A stretch of DNA of 64,000 nt from Lachnospiraceae bacterium. Lineage in GTDB: Bacteria > Bacillota > Clostridia > Lachnospirales > Lachnospiraceae. The position numbers and the translations under genes are program-made. Shown in pieces: positions 36,078-45,245 of this stretch (position 1 is its first letter; the number at the start of each line of letters is the position of its first letter). A model generated the notes under the pieces. The model worked only from the letters and a program-made list of their open reading frames with translations, had not been told where the DNA came from and searched no databases. The stretch is taken from NCBI GenBank assembly GCA_900759665.1, contig CAAEWE010000081.1, positions 127,879 to 191,878 on the forward strand. The letters are read 5' to 3'.

Positions 36078-36308
36078 ATGAAAAAATTACTGAAGGGTGT
36101 TATGGGAATTACGTCCATTGCTGTGATGGCAGCAGGTGCTTATTATCTGACCAAAAAGCTTTTGGGAGAGCCAGACGAGGAACTCGAAGATGAGTATGAG
36201 GATTTCGATTTTGATGACGACGAGGAAGATGCTGATGATAAGTCCAGAGAGTATGTGACATTGGATTTCGACGAGGATGAGCAGGAAGCTTCCGAAGATG
36301 ACAAATAA
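36078..36308 (+). CDS. Small membrane-anchored acidic protein
   Basis: 76 residues of unknown function. One hydrophobic segment (about residues 8-24) follows a KKLLK start, then a tail almost entirely Asp and Glu (about residues 31-76) with few other residues. A GGAAGG site precedes it. It lies between pfkA and spmA and may share a transcript with both. The sequence could be a single-pass protein with a charged cytoplasmic tail. I do not recognise a family. Confidence 0.7.
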   Translation: MKKLLKGVMGITSIAVMAAGAYYLTKKLLGEPDEELEDEYEDFDFDDDEEDADDKSREYVTLDFDEDEQEASEDDK

Positions 36309-36364
36309 TAAAAGTGATATTTTAAGCATAAATTATCTACAGATCGTTTGACAGGAGACAATTT

Positions 36365-37039
36365 ATGCTTAATTATTTATGGGGATTTATGATCCTTTTG
36401 GGACTTGGAGCCGGGATTGTGACCGGACAGGTGGAGGCAGTCAGCAACGCCTCCATAGACAGTGCCGGGGAAGCAGTTACCATGGCGATCACGATGCTGG
36501 GGATCATGTCTATGTGGACGGGGCTCATCGAGGTGGCGAGACAGGCAGGGCTCATGGACCGGATGACCAGAGGACTGCGGCCGGTGCTTACGTTTCTGTT
36601 TCCGAGAGTACCAAAGCATCATCCGGTACAGGAATACCTGACAGCCAATATTCTCGCCAATATTCTGGGACTTGGCTGGGCGGCGACTCCTATGGGGCTG
36701 AAGGCAATGATGGAGCTTGCACCGTTAGAACGGGAACGGATCGCGGCAGAAATGTCCCGCAGAGAGGGGCGTCCGATCGAACCGGATAAAGTGCGGCTCA
36801 CAAAGGCAAGCGATGAAATGTGTACCTTTCTGGTCTTAAATATATCTTCTCTGCAGGTGATCCCGGTCAGTGTGATCGCATACCGGGCACAGTATGGTGC
36901 CGTCAATCCGGCAGCAATCGTGGTGCCGGGTCTGATCGCGACCACGGTCAGCACGGCAGTGGCTGTGATATTCTGCCGGATCATGTGCCGGAAGGGAGAA
37001 CACAACAAGAGAAAGGAGAAACTATATGCTAAAAAATAA
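36365..37039 (+). CDS. spmA: Spore maturation protein A (nucleoside-recognition Gate domain)
   Basis: 224-residue integral membrane protein of the Gate/nucleoside-recognition family. The pattern GLGWAATPMGLKAMMEL is typical of SpmA, which with SpmB acts in spore core dehydration. AGGAG lies before the ATG at 36365. The usual partner spmB does not follow; instead the next gene overlaps its 3' end by 14 bases. It supports a spore-forming lifestyle. Confidence 0.8.
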   Translation: MLNYLWGFMILLGLGAGIVTGQVEAVSNASIDSAGEAVTMAITMLGIMSMWTGLIEVARQAGLMDRMTRGLRPVLTFLFPRVPKHHPVQEYLTANILANILGLGWAATPMGLKAMMELAPLERERIAAEMSRREGRPIEPDKVRLTKASDEMCTFLVLNISSLQVIPVSVIAYRAQYGAVNPAAIVVPGLIATTVSTAVAVIFCRIMCRKGEHNKRKEKLYAKK

Positions 37040-39221
37040 AACAACATACAAGAAGATGACTGCGTGGACGACAGCAGCTGCCCTGCTGTTCTCCTCCGCC
37101 GTTGTCCCTCAAAATACAGGAGCGAAGGAGGTTCCTTTAGTCAGCAATTATACATCTGTAAAATATATGCCGGCAGGCAGCAGTTTTCAGTTGTTAACAA
37201 ATACTGACAACAAAAAGGTTTCCTTTACCTCCGACAAAAAATCGGTAGCAACGGTAAGCAGTGACGGACTGATCATGGCTAAGAAAAAAGGTACGACGAA
37301 GATCAGAGTGCGCTGTGGGGGAAAAACAGCCGGGATCACATTGAAGGTGAAATCTCCGGTGGGATTTACGATATCCAAAAAAGCAGGAACATATAATGAG
37401 GCGGTTAAGACAAAGATCAAGGCCAAAAAAGGATATCATGTTTATTACACAACATCCAGCCGGTTTAAAAAATCTGCCAGGATCAAGGCAGGAAAATCCA
37501 TGATTTTTCGATTTACAAATACGCAGACATTGAAATTACTGCCTGTACGGAGCAATATCAGTATGACTGCCGCTACCTTAAATAAACGGGCAGGCAAGGA
37601 TAAAAACAGAGCGGATTATTTGTATAAGATCTGCAAAAAAAATACGGTGAATGATGTTGCAGCTTCACCAATCGTGTCTGCTGCAGTACCGGTTCCAACC
37701 GGAAACAGTACCAGTGTGCCGTCTGCGGTTCCTGATGCAAAAGATACTTCGTCACCGGTTCCGACAGGAAATGTGGCGACTGCTGCTCCGATTGCGTCCG
37801 AAGAACCGGTGATCTCATCTGATCCGGCCGCTACGGATGCACAGCCTGCCACAGCATCTCCGGAAGTGAAGGAAACACAGACTCCTCCGATTCCGGATGT
37901 CACAGCACCGGCTGTTTCGGATACTCCAGACACGACGGAAGTACCTGAGGTGACGAAAGAACCGGAAAACACACCGGAAACAGTGATAGCTCCTGTGCTT
38001 CAGCCTGGAGAGGAGGGGTATGCCGGTGATACGGTGGAAGGATATGTTTCCGCTTATGCAGGGACATTTACAGCAGATGACAGCAACCTCTCAGAAGAGG
38101 GTGCGGTATCCATTAAGATTCCTAAGAAAGCCTCAAAACAGGATATCCAGGATAAGGATGGAAATATCGTTGGTTCTTTGTCCAAGAAAAATAAGTTGAG
38201 CATCACCATGCCGGGAACTTATATCATATCTTCCGAAGGAAGTGAGAACGGGGAGACGGCAGCAGCTACAGTAGAGGTGGAATACAGTGCTGATGCGGCG
38301 GCATCCGTGTCAAAGGATCTGCACCTGATCCTCGATGGTGTGAATCTCACAGCGGCACCATCTAAGACGGACAATGGCATCATCACGATCAAAAACGGCG
38401 ATACAGACATCTCTCATGCCGTGCTCACGATAAAAGGTGAAAACATTCTGAATGATCGGGGAGCAGCGGAGCTAAATACGGATGATCATACGGCAGGGAT
38501 TATGAGTAAGAAAAATGTGCCATTGACGATCAATGGATCCGGAAGCTTAAAGATTACCTCGGATTACGGAAATGGTATTCAGTGTAAGGATCTGTTAAAG
38601 ATTCAGGATGCAGGCATCCAGATAACAACCGGAAATGAGAACGATTCAAGTGCAGGTAATAATGGAATCTCCGGGAAAATGGGATTATATCTTAAAAATG
38701 TAAATCTCACGATCGATTCTGCCGGAGACGCATTAAAGACAACTCTGGATGCGGCGGACGTAGCAGGAAATGCATCTTTGGCAGGGCTTGGCAATATGAG
38801 TATCTGTGGAGGAACATATAATCTGACGTCCAGAAACAAGGACGGTATCAGCGTTTACCGGACATTGTATCTTAGTCCGGAGCAGCTGGAGGTAGCAGCA
38901 GATAATCAGTCCGGTAAAGAGATTACGGAAAATACCGGAAGCTGTAAAGCAGTGAAGGCCGGAAGTACTATTTATATTCCGGCAACGGCAGGAGCAATCA
39001 AGGCAGACACCTCTGCATCAAAAGGAACCTCCCAGGATGCGGAAGCACCGTCTACCAGCGATGATGCATTCTATTGTGATGGATATATTTGTATCAACAA
39101 TAGTAAGGATCTGGTAATCATACCGGGGAGGAAGTCTGTTCATGCTGGAAAAGGAATTCTGGTCAATGGAAAGCTTCTGAAAGAAAAAGAAATAGAGGAT
39201 TTTAGTATATATAAGGAATAA
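37026..39221 (+). CDS. Secreted Big2 / carbohydrate-binding domain protein
   Basis: 731 residues. Signal peptide about 1-33 (positive start, hydrophobic AAALLFSSAVV). A Big2 Ig-like domain spans about 44-105 and a chitobiase-like beta domain about 107-175. A long Pro/Thr/Val/Ser linker follows (about 205-325). The C-terminal region (about 330-650) resembles the Cthe_2159-type beta-helix polysaccharide-binding domain with repeated short beta motifs. No sortase motif is visible. The start overlaps spmA, with GGAG just upstream. It is probably exported to bind plant or host glycans. Domain calls are by pattern only. Confidence 0.75.
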   Translation: MLKNKTTYKKMTAWTTAAALLFSSAVVPQNTGAKEVPLVSNYTSVKYMPAGSSFQLLTNTDNKKVSFTSDKKSVATVSSDGLIMAKKKGTTKIRVRCGGKTAGITLKVKSPVGFTISKKAGTYNEAVKTKIKAKKGYHVYYTTSSRFKKSARIKAGKSMIFRFTNTQTLKLLPVRSNISMTAATLNKRAGKDKNRADYLYKICKKNTVNDVAASPIVSAAVPVPTGNSTSVPSAVPDAKDTSSPVPTGNVATAAPIASEEPVISSDPAATDAQPATASPEVKETQTPPIPDVTAPAVSDTPDTTEVPEVTKEPENTPETVIAPVLQPGEEGYAGDTVEGYVSAYAGTFTADDSNLSEEGAVSIKIPKKASKQDIQDKDGNIVGSLSKKNKLSITMPGTYIISSEGSENGETAAATVEVEYSADAAASVSKDLHLILDGVNLTAAPSKTDNGIITIKNGDTDISHAVLTIKGENILNDRGAAELNTDDHTAGIMSKKNVPLTINGSGSLKITSDYGNGIQCKDLLKIQDAGIQITTGNENDSSAGNNGISGKMGLYLKNVNLTIDSAGDALKTTLDAADVAGNASLAGLGNMSICGGTYNLTSRNKDGISVYRTLYLSPEQLEVAADNQSGKEITENTGSCKAVKAGSTIYIPATAGAIKADTSASKGTSQDAEAPSTSDDAFYCDGYICINNSKDLVIIPGRKSVHAGKGILVNGKLLKEKEIEDFSIYKE

Positions 39222-39260
39222 TTTCATGACAATTTCATAGGATAGATGCGAATATGATAA

Positions 39261-40220
39261 ATGTGGAGCATGGATCCTGTGAAAAAGAAATTTTTGTGGA
39301 TGGATATATTTCTGGTGCTGGCAGTATTGCTGTTTTGCCCGGCGGTAGTCAACAAAGGATCAAAGGATGGACTTTCGCTGTGGTTTACAGTGGTATTGCC
39401 GGCACTTTTTCCGTTTATGGTATTTTCCGGGGTGATGATGAAGATCGGAGCCACGCAGACCATTGGTCATTATCTTTATCCGGTTTTTCACCGCCTGCTG
39501 GGGCTGTCAGAAAACGGCTGCTATGCCATGGCAGTGGGCTTTTTGTCCGGGTATCCTCTGGGAGGGAAAACAGCAGCGGATCTTCTGCGGCAGAATGCGG
39601 TAACCCCGGAGGAGGCACAGTATATATTGTGTTTTTGCAATAATGCCAGTCCTATGTTTCTGCTGGAATATATCGGGGTATATTGTCTGGGAATGGGAAA
39701 GCCGTGGCTGATCCTGGCTGTGGTATATGGAACAGCCATGCTGAATGCGGTTCTTTTTTTGCGGAAAAATACAAAGGACCGTTATCAAATAAGGCAAAAT
39801 GTGGTAAAATGCAGTTATGACAAGGGAAAACATCCGGCTGTCATGAATGCACTGGATGAAGCAATCATGGATTCTTTTGTGACGGTAACCAAGGTTGGTG
39901 GCTATATTATATTATTCTCCATTCTGGCAGAGTTTGTAGAGAAGATCGTGCCGTGTCATGCTTTTGCAAAAATGATCGGTCTGGGCATCATCGAAATTAC
40001 TACCGGTGGAGAATATTTAAAGACATATCCCATGATGGCAGATTTCAAATGGATCTTTGCGTGTGGGTTTTCTGCCTTTGGCGGCTTTTCCAGTGTGGCA
40101 CAGACCTACAGTGTGTTACAGGGCACGGAATTGTCGGTCGCAGGGTACCTGAGAGCGAAGCTGACCCATGTTTTTCTGGCAGTTTTGACGGCGGTTTTTC
40201 TGGTTCTGGTCAGGAATTAA
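39261..40220 (+). CDS. ylbJ: Sporulation integral membrane protein YlbJ
   Basis: 319 residues with several transmembrane segments and Gate-domain features: FLSGYPLGGKT near residue 95, CNNASPMF near 128, and a second AFGGFSSVAQT near 275. YlbJ is required for spore cortex or coat maturation in B. subtilis. The start may be ATG 39261 or the ATG three codons later; neither has a strong ribosome site. Located between the secreted protein and a zinc phospholipase-like gene, near spmA. Confidence 0.85.
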   Translation: MWSMDPVKKKFLWMDIFLVLAVLLFCPAVVNKGSKDGLSLWFTVVLPALFPFMVFSGVMMKIGATQTIGHYLYPVFHRLLGLSENGCYAMAVGFLSGYPLGGKTAADLLRQNAVTPEEAQYILCFCNNASPMFLLEYIGVYCLGMGKPWLILAVVYGTAMLNAVLFLRKNTKDRYQIRQNVVKCSYDKGKHPAVMNALDEAIMDSFVTVTKVGGYIILFSILAEFVEKIVPCHAFAKMIGLGIIEITTGGEYLKTYPMMADFKWIFACGFSAFGGFSSVAQTYSVLQGTELSVAGYLRAKLTHVFLAVLTAVFLVLVRN

Positions 40221-40293
40221 TTTGGAATGTAGTGGGGAATACTAAAGGATGTCATGACGGCTTTGGGGCTGTCAGACAGGAATGGAGGAGCGT

Positions 40294-41301
40294 ATGCCTG
40301 CATTTGCAACACATGAAATATTTGGCGAGGAAGCACTGGAGGAAACGGGAGGCAGATTATCAGAGGTTGTGCATCAGCATAAGGAGGTGTTCCGGCTGGG
40401 ATGCCAGGGACCGGATCTGTTTTTCTTTAATCCCTTTATGAAACGTGTACATCACAAGGTAAATCTGGGAAGCCGTCTGCATACCTCAGAGGTGAACCGG
40501 TTTTTTGAGGTTTATATGGAGGAGCTGTTAGCCCTTTCCAACAAACAGGCACTTGAGATTGGGATCAGTTATTTTCTGGGGTTTATATCACATTATACAC
40601 TGGACACCCAGATGCATCCCTATATCTTTGCAAAGTCCGGGTATCACCCGGAGGAACCGGGTGGGGGCAGAAAAGCCTTTCCGGCACATCAGCGGCTAGA
40701 GGCGGTTATTGATCAGAAGATGCTGATGACCAAAAAGGGTATCATGCCTTCCGGGTATTATCCGGAGAAGAGGATCAAGCTTTCGGAGGCGGAGCTTTGT
40801 GTGGTGGCACGCCTTATGAGCCGGACATTGCAACGAATTTATCATATCATGATCTTTGATGAGAACATTAAAGCTTCATACCGTTGTATGCGGGGCGTGA
40901 TCCGGCAGGTGTACGACCATACCGGCAGGAAACGCCAGCAGATCCGGAAATTTGAATCCAAGGTGCTTGGACGACCGGTGATCGCCAATATGACAGTGGC
41001 GGATCAGATGCCGGATCCAAGAGATGCGATGAATGACAGGGGCAGAAAATGGACAAGTCCATGGAATCCGGAGGAGACATATCACAGCAGTGTCTGGGAA
41101 ATGTATGATGTTGCACTGGAACGGTATCAGGAGTATTATGGACGGGTGGAGTCCCTGCTGTGCGGTCTGCTGCAGCGGATCAAGTTTGTGGAGCAGCACA
41201 AGAGCCGTGCCGGCAATGCCAGGCAGTTTCTGGCGGAGAGGATTTCAAAGGTAGTAACCGGTTTGGAAAACAGAGATTACCATACCGGCAAAAATAAATA
41301 G
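40294..41301 (+). CDS. Zinc-dependent phospholipase C-like protein
   Basis: 335 residues of the PF00882-type zinc-dependent phospholipase C group. The His/Asp-rich features are an early THEIFGEEAL, C-Q-G-P-D-L-F-F, and H-Y-T-L-D-T-Q-M-H-P near residues 110-120, which would bind the zinc cluster. There is no signal peptide, so it is probably cytoplasmic, unlike toxin-type PLCs. GGAGG precedes the ATG at 40294. The substrate is unknown; this clade is common in Lachnospiraceae. Confidence 0.75.
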   Translation: MPAFATHEIFGEEALEETGGRLSEVVHQHKEVFRLGCQGPDLFFFNPFMKRVHHKVNLGSRLHTSEVNRFFEVYMEELLALSNKQALEIGISYFLGFISHYTLDTQMHPYIFAKSGYHPEEPGGGRKAFPAHQRLEAVIDQKMLMTKKGIMPSGYYPEKRIKLSEAELCVVARLMSRTLQRIYHIMIFDENIKASYRCMRGVIRQVYDHTGRKRQQIRKFESKVLGRPVIANMTVADQMPDPRDAMNDRGRKWTSPWNPEETYHSSVWEMYDVALERYQEYYGRVESLLCGLLQRIKFVEQHKSRAGNARQFLAERISKVVTGLENRDYHTGKNK

Positions 41302-41318
41302 AAGGGCTGGTGAATTTC

Positions 41319-42698
41319 ATGGAACGTGAAAACGCATGGAAAACCTACAAAAAAAAGGACAAAAAAGAATTGGAGCAGTTAAACGGAGATTATATTGAAT
41401 TTCTTTCTGTGGGAAAGACGGAGAGAGAATGTGTCAGAGAGACGATCCGGCAGGCTGAGGAGAAGGGATATCAGTCTCTGGAGTCTGTCCTAAAAAAGGG
41501 ACAGAAGCTTCAGAAGGGCGATAAAGTTTATGCCGCATATATGAATAAGACCATCGCATTATTCCAGATTGGCGAGAAGCCATTGGAGGAGGGCATGAAT
41601 ATTCTCGGAGCCCATATTGATTCTCCACGGATGGATGTGAAGCAGAATCCATTATATGAGACAGAGGATATGGCATATCTGGATACCCATTATTATGGCG
41701 GCATTAAGAAATATCAGTGGGTCACACTGCCATTGGCGATCCATGGTGTCATCGTGAAAAAGGACGGTACTTCTGTGGATGTCTGCATCGGAGAGAAGCC
41801 GGAGGATCCGGTATTCTGTGTGACGGATCTGTTAATTCATCTGGCGGGAGCCCAGATGGAGAAAAAGGCAGCCAAGGTCATTGAAGGAGAGAAGCTGGAT
41901 GTACTGGTGGGAAGCATGCCTTTGAAGGATGAGGAGAAGGATGCGGTTAAGAAGGGTGTTCTGGAAATCTTAAAGGAAACCTACGGCATGGAGGAAGAGG
42001 ATTTCATGTCGGCAGAGCTGGAGGTTGTTCCGGCAGGCAGAGCCAGGGAGATGGGATTTGACCGCAGTATGATCATGTCCTATGGTCAGGACGACCGTGT
42101 CTGTGCATTTACTTCTCTCGCTGCTATGCTTGATACGACGTCTGTAGAAAAGACTGCCTGCTGTCTGCTGGTGGATAAGGAAGAGATCGGCAGCGTAGGT
42201 GCCACAGGAATGCAGTCTCATTTCTTTGAGAATGTTGTAGCAGAGCTGTTAAATCTTCAGGGAGATTACAATGAGTTAAAGCTCAGACGCTGCATGGCAC
42301 ACAGCCGTATGCTTTCCTCTGATGTAAATGCGGCTTACGATCCATTGTTTGCGGATGCATTTGAAAAGAGAAGTGCCTCCTTTATGGGAAGAGGTGTCGT
42401 ATTCAGCAAATTTACGGGATCCCGTGGAAAGTCCGGTTCCAATGATGCCAATGCGGAATATCTTGCAGCGCTTCGTAAGATCATGGACGACAATCAGGTC
42501 AATTACCAGATGGCAGAGCTTGGAAAGGTCGATATCGGCGGTGGCGGAACGATTGCATATATTCTGTCCCTGTATGGCATGGAAGTCATCGACAGCGGCG
42601 TTGCTGTTTTGAACATGCATGCTCCATGGGAGGTTACCAGCAAGGCAGATGTATATGAGGCATATAAATGTTATATGGCATTTTTAAAGGATGCCTGA
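41319..42698 (+). CDS. M18 family aminopeptidase
   Basis: Metallo-aminopeptidase, 459 residues from the ATG at 41319 (an in-frame GTG at 41310 is an alternative). Metal site residues include H99 and D101 in GAHIDSPRMD, the D-K-E-E-I-G-S motif in the centre, and the C-terminal N-M-H-A-P-W-E. Cytosolic, trims acidic or neutral N-terminal residues. It stands last in a run starting with ylbJ; a terminator follows. Confidence 0.93.
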   Translation: MERENAWKTYKKKDKKELEQLNGDYIEFLSVGKTERECVRETIRQAEEKGYQSLESVLKKGQKLQKGDKVYAAYMNKTIALFQIGEKPLEEGMNILGAHIDSPRMDVKQNPLYETEDMAYLDTHYYGGIKKYQWVTLPLAIHGVIVKKDGTSVDVCIGEKPEDPVFCVTDLLIHLAGAQMEKKAAKVIEGEKLDVLVGSMPLKDEEKDAVKKGVLEILKETYGMEEEDFMSAELEVVPAGRAREMGFDRSMIMSYGQDDRVCAFTSLAAMLDTTSVEKTACCLLVDKEEIGSVGATGMQSHFFENVVAELLNLQGDYNELKLRRCMAHSRMLSSDVNAAYDPLFADAFEKRSASFMGRGVVFSKFTGSRGKSGSNDANAEYLAALRKIMDDNQVNYQMAELGKVDIGGGGTIAYILSLYGMEVIDSGVAVLNMHAPWEVTSKADVYEAYKCYMAFLKDA

Positions 42699-42748
42699 TG
42701 AGAGACGATTCCGGGGATCAGAACAGCAACTGAATATATAACGATGAC

Positions 42749-42780
42749 AGGGCAAAGTGCAGTACAGGCTTTGCCTTGGT
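42749..42780 (+). terminator. Terminator after the M18 aminopeptidase gene
   Basis: AGGGCAAAG/CTTTGCCTT stem (42749-42757 and 42769-42777) with an 11-base loop, then GGTTTATT. The tail is only moderately T-rich. Confidence 0.7.
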
Positions 42781-42821
42781 TTATTGTATCGGAAAATGCT
42801 TGTAACGCAGGTTTGCCCTTT

Positions 42822-42962
42822 TTAGCACCCGCAGAACAGGTTATAACCCAGGATCAGACAGAGTACGATAATGCAAAAAGCAAGAAAGTCGTTGCTTAAA
42901 AATGCCATGATCGTCATTCCAATGGCGATCCAGAATAATATAAAACCAAGCATTCGTTTCAC
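42822..42962 (-). CDS. 46-residue single-protein membrane sORF
   Basis: Short minus-strand gene with a GTG start at 42962 and a textbook AAGGAGG ribosome site six bases away. The product begins V-K-R-M-L-G-F-I-L-F-W and is almost wholly hydrophobic, with two likely transmembrane segments around residues 5-20 and 26-43 and an ending G-Y-N-L-F-C-G-C. The pattern matches small membrane proteins I have seen in clostridia but no function is known. It lies alone, antisense to its neighbours, in the 430-base gap between the aminopeptidase and the Asp23 gene. Confidence 0.65.
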   Translation of the reverse strand: MKRMLGFILFWIAIGMTIMAFLSNDFLAFCIIVLCLILGYNLFCGC

Positions 42963-42980
42963 GGGCAGCCTCCTTTTGAT

Positions 42981-43010
42981 AGAAACCTCACAAGAAAAGG
43001 TTTCTTTTTT
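42981..43010 (+). terminator. Plus-strand hairpin upstream of the minus-strand sORF
   Basis: AGAAACC (42981-42987) with GGTTTCT (42999-43005) and five more T. It reads as a terminator on the plus strand and lies in the 5' leader of the minus-strand small gene. It may stop read-through from the aminopeptidase operon. Confidence 0.55.
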
Positions 43011-43127
43011 GAATAGAATAGGGTATACTATAGAATATGTTATTGTGCTATGATTTTGAACATTTTTCCGGAATTATTGAAAAGACAACCGGATGAGATA
43101 GACTTTATGTAGAATGGAGGATGGACT

Positions 43128-43487
43128 ATGAAAGGTAAAATGAGTAATGAAATGGGAGATATCACCATTGACCGTGAGGTTCTTGCCAAGTATGCAGGAT
43201 CTGCTGCTACGGAGTGCTTTGGCATTGTCGGTATGGCATCTGTTAATGTAAAGGACGGCGTGGCAAAGCTTTTAAAGAGAGAAAATGTCAGCCGTGGTGT
43301 CAGCGTTACGGTGATCGACAATAAGATCCATATAGAGCTTCATGTAATCGTAGCTTATGGCGTGAGTATTCGTGCCGTGGCACAGAATATTCTGGAAAAT
43401 GTTCGCTGCCGCGTAGAGACATACACGGGAATGGAAGTAGAAAGTATCAGTGTTGCAGTAGAAGGTGTAAGGATTGTGGATGACTGA
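43128..43487 (+). CDS. yloU: Asp23/Gls24 family protein (YloU)
   Basis: 119-residue alkaline-shock-type protein, first of the conserved yloU-yloV pair. The typical core IDREVLAKYAGSAATECFGIVGM and a C-terminal beta segment are present. The family forms membrane-associated complexes linked to cell envelope stress; in this position it is thought to work with the fatty-acid kinase gene next door. GGAGG precedes the ATG at 43128. Confidence 0.9.
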   Translation: MKGKMSNEMGDITIDREVLAKYAGSAATECFGIVGMASVNVKDGVAKLLKRENVSRGVSVTVIDNKIHIELHVIVAYGVSIRAVAQNILENVRCRVETYTGMEVESISVAVEGVRIVDD

Positions 43488-43531
43488 TAGATTCCCTGTC
43501 TGATGGAAATAATCTCTAGGAGGAAGAAAAA

Positions 43532-45214
43532 GTGAGTGTTGAGAGAATAGATGCGTTAATGATGAAGAAATGCTTTCTGGCAGGAGCAAAGGCACTGGAG
43601 GCCAGAAAGGATTACATTAATGAATTAAATGTCTTTCCGGTACCGGATGGAGATACCGGCACCAATATGACTATGACCATTATGGCGGCTGTCCGTGAGA
43701 TCAACAAGATCACGGATGTGACGGTTGATAATCTGTGTAAGGCAATGTCCAGCGGTTCCCTGCGTGGAGCCAGAGGTAACTCCGGTGTTATTCTTTCCCA
43801 GATCTTCCGTGGTTTTACCAAGGAGTTAAAGGGATTAGAGTATCTGGAGGTCACAGATCTTGGCAACAGTATCCAGCATGCGGCAGATACAGCGTACAAG
43901 GCTGTGATGAAGCCGAAGGAGGGTACGATCCTGACCGTGATCAAGGCAGGAGCCGAGAGATCCGTAGAGCTTCTGATGGAGGGCGAATCCCGGGACATGG
44001 TTGCCTTTGCAGAGGAAGTGGCAGCCTATATGGAGGATACCCTCAAGCGTACACCGGATATGCTTCCTGTATTGAAGCAGGCAGGCGTAGTTGATTCCGG
44101 CGGAGAGGGACTGATGACGTTTGTGCGCGGTGCACTTGCTGCGCTGCAGGGCAAGGAAGTGGATCTGGACATTTCCGGTGTGGATGCGAAGGCATCTCCG
44201 GCAATCACCACAGGCAGTTCTGAGGATGCGGCAGATATTAAGTTTGGTTATTGTACAGAATTTATCATTATGCTGGAGCGGGATCAGGATAAGGTAGAGA
44301 AAGAGCTGAAGGCATATCTTCAGGATATCGGTGACTGCGTCGTAGTGGTAGCCGATGATGAGATCGTGAAGGTTCATGTTCATACCAATCATCCGGGTCT
44401 GGCGTTTGAAAAGGCACTCACATACGGTTCTCTGACCAGCATGAAGATTGATAACATGCGCGAGGAGCATCAGGAGAAGCTGATCCGTGATGCAGAGACT
44501 GTGGCAAAACAGCAGGCAGAGGAGGAGCAGAAGGAAGAGGAGCCAAAGGAGCATAAGGCAGATGGTTTTGTAGTGGTTTCAGCCGGAGACGGTCTCAGTG
44601 ATATCTTTAAGGATCTCGGTGCCGATGAGGTGATCGAGGGTGGCCAGACTATGAACCCGAGCACGGAGGATATTCTGCAGGCAGTTGAGAAAGTACCGGC
44701 GGATACGGTATATATCCTGCCAAACAACGGCAATATCATTCTGGCAGCAGAGCAGGCAAGGGATCTTACCGAGGACAAAAAGGTAGTTGTGATCCCTTCT
44801 GCCAATATCCCACAGGGAATTGCAGCGATGATCAATTTCATGCCGGGACAGCCGGTAGAGGAAAATACACAGCAGATGACAGAGGAGATGGGCAATGTCA
44901 AGTCCGGCCAGGTCACATATGCGGTTCGTGATACCCAGATGGACGGCAAGGAGATCAAGCAGGGCGATTATATGGGTATTGCAGATAAAAAGATCGTTGC
45001 AGTGGAGAAAGGTCTGTCAGAAGTAACAGTAGAGCTTGTGGAGGGCATGATCGATGCGGAGAGCGAGCTGATCAGCCTTTATTACGGTGCTGATGTGACA
45101 GAGAAGGATGCCGAGGCAGTCGCTGATCTGATCTTAAAGGATCATGATGATCTGGAGGTCGAGGTTCAGTATGGTGGACAGCCGGTATATTCTTACTTTG
45201 TATCCGTTGAATAA
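43532..45214 (+). CDS. fakA: DAK-domain fatty-acid kinase FakA/YloV
   Basis: 560 residues. The N-terminal DhaK/DhaL-like ATP-binding domain has F-P-V-P-D-G-D-T-G-T-N-M near residue 36 and GARGNSGVILSQ near 79; the C-terminal half has the FakA-type extension. FakA phosphorylates exogenous fatty acids bound to FakB. An acidic EEEQKEEEPKEH linker is visible near residue 330. Start GTG at 43532 after AGGAGG. It adjoins the Asp23 gene and recG, as in B. subtilis minus the sda genes. Confidence 0.9.
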   Translation: MSVERIDALMMKKCFLAGAKALEARKDYINELNVFPVPDGDTGTNMTMTIMAAVREINKITDVTVDNLCKAMSSGSLRGARGNSGVILSQIFRGFTKELKGLEYLEVTDLGNSIQHAADTAYKAVMKPKEGTILTVIKAGAERSVELLMEGESRDMVAFAEEVAAYMEDTLKRTPDMLPVLKQAGVVDSGGEGLMTFVRGALAALQGKEVDLDISGVDAKASPAITTGSSEDAADIKFGYCTEFIIMLERDQDKVEKELKAYLQDIGDCVVVVADDEIVKVHVHTNHPGLAFEKALTYGSLTSMKIDNMREEHQEKLIRDAETVAKQQAEEEQKEEEPKEHKADGFVVVSAGDGLSDIFKDLGADEVIEGGQTMNPSTEDILQAVEKVPADTVYILPNNGNIILAAEQARDLTEDKKVVVIPSANIPQGIAAMINFMPGQPVEENTQQMTEEMGNVKSGQVTYAVRDTQMDGKEIKQGDYMGIADKKIVAVEKGLSEVTVELVEGMIDAESELISLYYGADVTEKDAEAVADLILKDHDDLEVEVQYGGQPVYSYFVSVE

Positions 45215-45245
45215 TAAAGTGAAAGAAAAGGTTTGTGAGAAGAAT

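Noticed and set aside
42871..43053. A 60-residue plus-strand frame
   Set aside because: It is antisense to the better-supported small minus-strand gene and has no ribosome site.
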